Source: Apiotrichum sp. Y4204 (Eukaryota; Basidiomycota; Tremellomycetes; Trichosporonales; Trichosporonaceae). Taken from it: a DNA stretch of 64,000 bases. A model generated the notes under the pieces. That model saw nothing but the letters and a program-made list of their open reading frames with translations, ran no database searches and had not been told where the DNA came from. A program made the position numbers and the translations under genes. The stretch is taken from assembly GCA_025531455.1 (NCBI GenBank), contig JAMYHL010000006.1, positions 744,001 through 808,000 of the forward strand, in the 5' to 3' direction. Shown here in pieces: positions 56,496 through 64,000 of the stretch. Positions within the stretch are counted from its first letter, which is position 1. Each line of letters starts with the position of its first letter.

Positions 56496-59400
56496 ACGCC
56501 CCTGGGTCCGCGCGACGGCAGGACGCGCGGCGCGCTTCTTGTTGTACTAAAGAGTGGTCTGCTGCTGGAGGCTGGTACCGGCGGCACGGGACGGCATGCA
56601 TCCGCACGAGAAGTTGAATGTGGCGGGGTGCAGTGCCAATTTCTGGTTGGTTCAGTGCGGAACGATGAGGTAGTGGAACAAATGGCTGACCTGGGAACGA
56701 TGTTAGTTTTCAGTGATTACTGACCTACCAAAGACACAGTTCTGTGATAGGAACCGATAGGTCGGATATCCGGCAAGCCAGCTTATCGAAGCGATTGATG
56801 GGGCTTGCTGCTCGCCCTTTTCATTGTGTACTGAGCGTAGTTGGAACTAGAAGCACACTTTGCCGGATGCCCGGATGGAACCCAACGGTGTCGGCTGCAC
56901 AAACAGTAACAACTAACAGCTCCGGCGCTCTGGTTATTTAGAGCATGCTAATCTGATCTCCATGTCAAATGCGATTGCAGGGTGCGCCTCCCAGCGATCC
57001 AGCGGCCCGTGCATAAGCAACAAGCTATATGGATCGGCAGGGTGGAGAGGCTGCACAACAGGCGCAGGTGACTTTTTCGCGTAGGGCTCACTGGCCGCGA
57101 TCCTCGTCGTTTCACGCGCTGTACCGCTGTGCAAAGATCTGCGATCGGATCACCTGGATCGAGTCAACGGGAGATCGGCGCGGGATACAGTGCACCAAGG
57201 GAGAGACCTATCTGAGTCCAACCGCAAGGTCTCCAGGCTTCAGTGACCTTGCCACCTTGAGACTCCTCATCCAGCAGCCAGCAGGACACAGCCAGCATCG
57301 CAGACTCATGTCATTCAGCCTTCCATGATGGCAAACTAGACTACCGACGGTGGACGGTGTCCACTAGTGTCTCGGAGCGTGAGGCTCACACGAGGCAGTT
57401 CTCTGAGCTGTAGGCTGGCCAGCTCATGCTGCGAGATGGCTTCTGGCCTTCCGGCTTGGTCAAGATGGCCTCTCGCCTCACAACCCCATCTCACCTGAAC
57501 ACTGGTTGGGAAGCGTACAGTGTCCAAATCGAAGCTTCACTTCTCGTTCTGCGACGTGGGCCGGTGCGAGCGGGGATCTCGATAGGAAGCCGCCAATCGG
57601 CTGAGTAACTTAGTGCGATGATGAGCGGATCAGCAGATCAACAGACCAGCAGTGCAGATTAACGGTGGGGGCTCTCACGTTCTCACCTCGGCGCAGTAGC
57701 CAGCGAACAAATGACGGATTCCTCGCCGCGTCCCAGATGAAGGTACTCAACAGTCATGCTTCAGGATCACACGATGCCGCAAGAAAGGCAGTCACTGAGA
57801 CTTGCGTTGCTGAATTGTGGCTTGGTGGCTGCTGCCTGCGACGACAAACAACAAACGCCACCTCCATTGTTTGTACGTGAACGGTGGCAGCAATTCACGC
57901 CTGTCGTCGACAACCTCTATGGAGCTATGGATCTATGGCGAGACCGGGGTCTTTGGGCTATGCTTGGTTGCCATTTTGAGTCTGGCGCTTGGCTGTCCCC
58001 AATGCGAGAACGGCAGCAAGCCCTGGAGTACTGGAGTGCATTTCCTGGAATCCGAGGGCGCATCGGTCAGCTCAAAGGGCCACACGGGGCACCTATCGGA
58101 AGCCTATCGCGATATCGCGGTATCGCGCCACCTCCAGCGGCAAGTGGTTGCAGCATGCAGCATGTGCTATTGCTTGCGGGCAGGCCCATGTTGACCGTTG
58201 CCTGATCCCACTTGGTGACCAACGTGGAATCAAGAGGAGATGTTTACAGCATGTGTTTGTGGGCCTCTTGTTTGTGTCACAACTGAATGCTGGTGACTAT
58301 CCCATCCGAGACCTGCAGATCCACTCTGTGAAGCAGCATGTGAGGCCGACAGTCTGTCAGCCCTATGACCCACTGTGCCCACCACTATACTTGCTACAGT
58401 ACAACTTACAGTCACTCATAGGAACAGGAAATGAGATCTCGGACTGAATATCTCTGAATACAAAGTGCCGAGTGGGTGACTACATACAATTGTGCTAGGA
58501 GGCTGGAGAATTCACAGCATCAGCCGGGTGGCTGCCGTGCGACCAGATCTCCTCCACCGATCTTCAAAGGACTAGCGCGCTAGCGTCGTACTAAGCCCCT
58601 TTGCACAGATTGATTAGATGTACTGATGTCGTTGTGCAGTGTCAAACACTCAAAAGGAGGCACCACACACTGCCAGCCCTGCCCAGCCATCACACCAGGA
58701 CCCATGCACCATGATTCTTTGCCTCGGCGGTTCACCTCTTGCTTCTCCATTCCCTGGGATCGGACAGGCCGGATGATCGATCGGGCGAATCGGATGTCCC
58801 ACGGCTGGGCCGGTCCATGTCATCCTCACATTCCGCAAACCCTCAGGCATGCCGGCAGAGGGGCCTCACACCACTGGAAGCTCAACGAGGCGGTATGAGT
58901 CTGGATGTCTCGCGCTTCCTAGCTTCCGAGTCCCGAGGCTGCCGCGCCGCGCGACCCGGAACCGGCAGCGCGAGGACGCGTCCGATCGAGTGCGCCCTGA
59001 TGCAACTATAGTGATCGGCTGTTATCTACCACCTCGCACCTGCGTACATCGTGAGATCCTGCGACTGGTCCTGGTTCAGGTCGGAGCGCTAAGGCTAACA
59101 TGCCTTGCGCTCTTGCGGTCTTGCGTGCATGCGTGGTTTCCTTTTTGGCAAGTGCGCAATTGCGCAACTATGCCCCATTTAGGGAACCCGGCATCTGTGG
59201 ACAGGTCGCAGGAGGACTTACTACTTTGTAAACGGCCGAACGCTTTTGCGATCTGTGCTTAAGTGGATCAATGATCAATGGCCAGTCACACCAATCAATG
59301 GGTCGCTTACGATGACTCACTCACGTCCAAGCTTTCGATCGCAACTTGGACTCCTTGGGAGTGTCAGAGGAATGACACTGGGAATGCGAACGCAAAGTCC

Positions 59401-60417
59401 TGGGGACATAAACATCGAGTGCGTGCGTGTTCAATACGATGGCACACCGCTCCTGAGATGGGCAGGTCAGAATGGACGAAGGTGAGCAGCACCTTGACCA
59501 ATAGATACAGTGGAGCTCATTAGCAAACCTCAGAGAATAGAGGATGGGGGCAGTCAGGGGCGTGGAGAGAAGGGCCGAAGGGGTCAAGAGTCGGACAAGC
59601 TAGCCAACCTTGGGGAGGCCTGGCTTCTGGCGAGCCAAAGGCACAGCGTGAGGAATGTTAGCCCCAAACCAACAGGGGAACGGTGCGTAGGGCGCAATCG
59701 TTGGATCCACAGATAACGCCCAGATGACGGTATTGCAGATCAGCGGGAGATCAGAGGTTAAAGGCAGAAAGGTAAGCAAGGCATCAGAGCTGCATGCCAA
59801 GGGAAAGACAGAGCTCCTCTTAACACAGTCCACTGATACGGAATGAGAGCTGACTCGTCCGTGACCTCTGGTCTTTGGCTTCTGACATCAGCTCCTCAGC
59901 TCGAGCAGCTCCTTACCTCTGGCGTCTTGGCGAAGACACCCATGTTTGCAAGACATGTGAGGTGCCATCTGCTTCGCTGCTCAACAGCTCAGCTGAGCTG
60001 TGAGCGAGTCACCCGCCTTGAGTAGCCCGATCACACGCTGTCAACATGCTCAGCTCGTACACCGACTCTTCCCACAGCCCCACAGACCTCCAACTCTCAG
60101 CTCTAGAGCTCAGATTCCCGTCCTCTAGTTGTCTCCGGATCTTTCGCCGGCTGACAGCCTTCCTCGCCTCCTCGCAGCTCTTACCACTTCAGTTTCCCTC
60201 CCCCCAACTGCTGGAAATATAAAAGGTCATATCAGCTCCTCCTTCCCCACTTTTCTTCCTTCCTTCCCAATCTCCCTCTTTCACCCCGTGCCGACCCATT
60301 CACACTCCCTTGTCTCTCCTCCGGTGTCCAACTTGCCTACTCACTTTCCGCCTCAACTCCCTCCTCAACGCGCTACACTTCCCACTCGCCATCTTCCCCA
60401 CTCTGTCCCCTCAAGCC
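56496..60417. other. 3.9 kb gene-free region
   Basis: The largest gap in the window. Frames of up to about 150 codons occur (for example 57756..58205), but they overlap in several frames and show no motif or splice pattern. From about 60130 the plus strand becomes a CT-rich leader with AATATAAAAGG near 60217, the likely TATA region of the PriA-like gene. I see no transposon ends, tRNA or satellite. Confidence 0.5.
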
Positions 60418-61506
60418 ATGGGTTTCCAGCTCGTCAGGCTTTTCTCGGTCGCGGCCTTCCTCGCTTCCTCGGTGTATGGCTCCGCCTATGTCGGATGCGT
60501 GAGCGGACCTCCCACTACTGGAGTTCCTACCAGTAATCAGGCTTCGGCAGCCGCCTGTAGTGTGAGTTATGTCACCCAGCAGCCCACCCGTTCCCGTCCA
60601 ATTTGTGCTGATCTTTGTAGGCAGCATGCGCTGGAGAGACCTACGCGTTTTGGCGTGCCGACACTCAGGCCTGCGTTTGCTCCATCGACGGGCCACCGAA
60701 CTACACGATCGTCACTGGTACCGCCACAGACTGTGACAGCAACAAATGGGTTGTAAGTCGGGCTTACGTTTGTCTCTTGTTGCTCGTCATTGACCACATA
60801 TAGGCATTGGATAACCCCACAACCTTCGAATGGGCTGGCTGCCTTCTAGACTATACCACAATTGACCCTGCAGTGCAGTCGTCCACTGTCGGTTCCGCAA
60901 ACACCTGCTTCCAAAACTGCCGCTTCCACCTCTTTGCGACCATTTATCCCTCAGACGGAACAGGCACCGTCTTCTCCTGCAATTGCTTCAACAGTCTAAC
61001 TGGACCGGTCCTGACCAACAACTGTGGCCCGACTAACGAGTTCCTCTACACTCATCCCGCTCCCGCCGCCGCTTCAGGACTTGCGCGTCGCAACGCGCTC
61101 GAAAAGCGGCGCCTCGCCGAACAGGTTGCCCTTGCCAACCCCCACTGCCCCTCTGGCTTCAGCCCTTGCCTTCTGTCGGAGAACGGTGTAAACTACGAGT
61201 GTCTTGACACTACCAGCGAGCTCGGTGAGTGTTGATTGGCGTGCTTTGAGTATGAACTGGGCGACTGATACCATCAGAATCCTGCGGTGGTTGCCGCTAC
61301 GGTGCATACGGCAACTCGTCTCGGAGCGCTGTCGGTCTTGAGTAAGTCACTGAATAGAGCAATAGACACGTGTGGCGTATGCTTACACTTGAAGCTGCAC
61401 TGAGCTTGCTGGTGTCAATCGCGCTGGTGTTCAGTGCGTCGACAGCAAATGCAAAGTCTCGCGCTGCGAGTCTGGTTACAAGCTGCGTAAGGGTCGCTGT
61501 GTGTAA
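60418..61506 (+). CDS. Secreted cysteine-rich PriA/WSC-like protein
   Basis: A basidiomycete cell-surface protein resembling PriA of mushrooms. Exons are 60418..60561, 60621..60752, 60804..61224, 61278..61341 and 61395..61506, giving 290 residues. It has a signal peptide (MGFQLVRLFSVAAFLASSVYG). Two Cys-rich modules follow: YVGCVSGPPTTGVP to ETYAFWRADTQACVCS, and WAGCLLDYTTID to FSCNCF, of WSC-like spacing. A dibasic region (ALEKRRLAEQ) is a possible Kex2 site. The C-terminal PriA module is CPSGFSPCLLSENGVNYECL, ESCGGCRYG and VQCVDSKCKVSRCESGYKLR. The last two introns lie inside this module and both phases match. It is probably wall-attached or secreted. Its ligand is unknown. Confidence 0.85.
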
Positions 61507-62593
61507 TTCATGCCTTTTGGCTCTCAGCAACGGAGCTTCTCAGTGGTACCCCTCACTCTATTCTATTGTATACCCCATTCACGTTACACGAGACAAGTTC
61601 GGACAATAATTCTTCTATCTCCTGGTTAGTCACCTTCTCCGCCAACTCCGCCATCAGTCCCCATAGAGATGTGCGGCGCTTCGAAGACACGCACGGTATT
61701 TCGTCAAGAAATGCCGGTCTTGGTACAGTTTATGATAGTAAATGACATGTGTATGCACAAAATCATGCTACTGAGCGCTGAAACACGTTGTACAGTAAAT
61801 GCAAAGGTCCCGGTTGGCTTGGACCAGCGGACCCAACCCTCAAGGCATCTTTGTTGCAGCCGAGGCCTGTGCCTCCCCTTATCGATATCCGAGCAATGGT
61901 GGGGGCCAACAGGGCAAGTGTGCTGGTGTTGTGATGGTATGTTCGACACTGTGGCTGGGGAACGGGTAACGCTCAAGATGCAAGATGGTCGTGGTGGAAA
62001 CCGAGGATGCGGGGAACCTTATGGCGTCAGAAGTTTCATGGCCCACAAAAAAGTCTGGTATGAACTGGACGACGTAGTTTCCATGATAAGAGGTCGTGCA
62101 AACTCTACATGCTTTGCATCTCTTTTCCTTTTACTCTTCTCCCCACACAATATCGCGATATCGCTTCTCATAACCCACTCTACAGAGGCTCGAGCATCAA
62201 AAGCGCCCGGACCGCCCCGATACAACACACTCACTGCTAACCCACACCGTTTATTGTTTGTGGGCAATGCCCGTCCGTCGAATACGCCGTCTATGCGTAA
62301 GCACACGCGCCGAATGCTTGCAGTGGTGGGTCACTAGGATGGCAATGTAATGGCTGCTGTCGTCCGCTGTCGGACCGATCACTGATTACTGACCAAAGCA
62401 AACGACATCCCAGCCCGTGGAACTGCCTAACTTGATCTTGGTTTTTTTCCGTCATCGAATCACACACGGGTCCAGCGAAGCGCGGAGCACACAACACTCA
62501 TCCTGGCCACGCACAGATCAACGCTTCGACAGCCCGAATGCCCCAACCCACAACACGATATGCCCCGGCACAATAGTGGTGCCCGCAGCCACC
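61507..62593. other. 1.1 kb spacer
   Basis: 3' flank of the PriA-like gene and promoter of the last gene. A plus-strand frame of 222 codons (61669..62337) lacks any motif or Kozak context and is not accepted. Confidence 0.5.
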
Positions 62594-64000
62594 ATGAGGG
62601 CGTGTCGAACGCCGTCAGAGGCGCATGTCCGTGCACTCCACGATGATCTTGTGGCCTATCCTACGACTAAGACCTTTATCCTTGGGGACTTGGGAGAGTA
62701 CTTGATGCTGCGGTGTGAGCGCGCAATGCGCCCCCCTCTCTTGCAAGCTCTCTACGACTCACGACCGGCTCCACAGCTGGAGTCACGACCGGTATACAAT
62801 ACCCACGAGCAAAACGTCTTGTGGTTTTCACCCATCGAGGCTCACCCAACTCTTGCCTTCTCACTTGATCCTCAAACTCTGGCTTTACTAAGAATGAACC
62901 CGCTTCAGCCGCGCTCGCCAGCGTTGGCGTCATTATCGCCACACCATACTCCCGATACGGAGGTTGCCATCTCCGCTCTGTCGCTCTCTCCTCCTAATGA
63001 AAACTCGCCACTGTCGCTCTCCCCTTGCAGCGCTCCACGACCTCTTGCTCCCCGTCGTCCCAGCTTTGTGGCTCCGACAGACGCCCTCGGACTTGGCGGG
63101 CTTCCACCCGCAACACTGAGGCCCAGCATTAGTCCCCAGACAAAGAGCCCTCTCGGATCTCACACCCCGACATCCCTCACCTCCTCGCCGAGCCGCTCCC
63201 CCATCCCATCCCGTCCGCACTCGCCTACTCGCTCCACCTCTCCCCAACCCAAGCCGCTCTCCGCGCCATGTAATGATGACCCCGCTTGGCGCAATGGTGA
63301 CTTTGAGCTCGTTAGCAGCGACAACATCCGCTTCAGGATTGCGAGCTACCATGTCCTCTCGGCGAGGTACGTGGCATTTTATGTACTGTATCCGTAGTAG
63401 GGTGCTGACAGCAGCTCTGTGCTCCGCACAGCCGCCGAATTCGACGCCGACACGCACCGCTACCACATTCAGTTCTCGGACGACGAGGTCGAGAGCGCGC
63501 TTGTGATCCGCACCTTTCTTCGCATCATCACAACTGGCAAGGTAGCCACAACGCCGGACGGAAGCGGTACACCTTCAGTTGCTGCCCTTCGCCGTCTGAT
63601 CCTCTTTGCCAAGAAGTATGACTGCACGGTCACGCTCCAGATAGTCATGTTCAAGATCAAAGAGTTGCTTTCGTCTGGTATGTCGGCGCCGATGTACAGC
63701 TTCATTCTTGGGGCCACCGCCGACGATGTCGAGACATGCTGCCTCTCCCTCCGGCACATGGAGCAGACGTGGACCAATACCAATGCTGGGGCGAACGGGA
63801 CCAGCAGCCCAAATGACTCCACGGACTACGACGTGCGGAACGAGGGCACCCCTGGCACCTCGACCATTGACCCGAACAATCTCCCGTACACGCTCTGGCA
63901 GTGGATTCCGCAGGAGTACCTGTGGGCGCTGTCGCGCTCCTGGGGTCGCCACGTCAAGGATGGATCACGGTTGCCCGACGAGTTCCGGCGTGTCATCACC
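62594..64000 (+). CDS. BTB/POZ-like domain protein (paralogue B, 3' end beyond window)
   Basis: Exons are 62594..63366 and 63415..>64000; at least 452 residues are present. The start ATG has an ideal context (GCAGCCACCATGAGG). Residues 1 to about 95 look folded, 95 to 225 are Ser/Pro-rich, and the BTB-like module begins near residue 235: GDFELVSSDNIRFRIASYHV, ESALVIRTFLRIITTGKV, LRRLILFAKKYDCTVTLQIV, MYSFILGATADDVETC and WQWIPQEYLWALSRSW. It aligns along its length with paralogue A (53164..54852), and the intron interrupts the same serine codon in the same phase (AG|C). This supports common descent by duplication. The exon 2 acceptor is a tandem CAGCAG. Function is unknown. Confidence 0.78.

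Noticed and set aside
57756..58205. 149-codon plus-strand frame in the 3.9 kb gap
   Set aside because: Three overlapping frames of similar length exist here, none with a motif, a good start context or splice continuity.
61669..62337. 222-codon plus-strand frame between the PriA-like and BTB-like genes
   Set aside because: No domain, no signal peptide and atypical codon use. It probably reflects chance opening in flanking sequence.

Overview
This window is nuclear DNA of a basidiomycetous fungus, most likely a tremellomycete yeast of the Trichosporonales (Trichosporon, Apiotrichum, Cutaneotrichosporon type). The evidence is GC-rich coding sequence, many short phased introns (31 to about 60 nt, with a few of 100 to 370 nt) that start GTGAGT, GTAAGT or GTACGT and end CTGAC...CAG, a split tRNA gene, and proteins typical of basidiomycetes. 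The order-level placement is inference. I rebuilt 25 protein genes by joining reading frames at splice sites and checking that exon lengths keep phase. One RNA gene, a split tRNA-Ser(AGA), was found. I saw no transposase, reverse transcriptase, CRISPR array or bacterial-type operon.

Layout. 0-9 kb: the 3' end of the TATA-binding protein gene, two small unknown genes with in-frame introns, an EF-hand ATP-Mg/Pi mitochondrial carrier (SAL1/SCaMC), a TOPORS-like RING-RS ubiquitin ligase, and the tRNA. 9-31.7 kb: mainly transport and metabolism, with a PHS-family MFS transporter, a fumarylacetoacetate hydrolase-family enzyme, an RTA1-like membrane protein, a MUP1-like methionine permease, a secreted beta-trefoil lectin-like protein, a peroxisomal alpha/beta hydrolase divergent from a hotdog thioesterase, an F-box-like protein and a wax-synthase-like acyltransferase. 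These are separated by 2 to 2.7 kb spacers with no recognisable genes. 31.9-47.3 kb: a dense housekeeping block with SSP120/nucleobindin, a CUE-AlkB-GRF repair-type dioxygenase, an acidic unknown, CDK1, SEN34, LSM2, a PHD-like/chromodomain protein and dynactin p62. 49-64 kb: a 1045-residue disordered protein, two related BTB-like proteins about 9 kb apart, the ESS1/PIN1 prolyl isomerase and a secreted PriA-like protein. A 3.9 kb gene-free stretch lies at 56.5-60.4 kb.

How the genes relate. Most are independent eukaryotic transcription units. Some pairs share divergent promoters: SEN34/LSM2, both RNA-processing factors; the peroxisomal hydrolase/thioesterase pair; and SSP120/AlkB. The split tRNA-Ser and SEN34, the subunit that cuts one side of tRNA introns, both occur here. 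The most notable structural theme is the splicing architecture: microexons of 11, 13, 14, 19 and 29 nt, a coding exon consisting only of the ATG, stop-free introns whose length is a multiple of three, and recurrent tandem NAGNAG acceptors.
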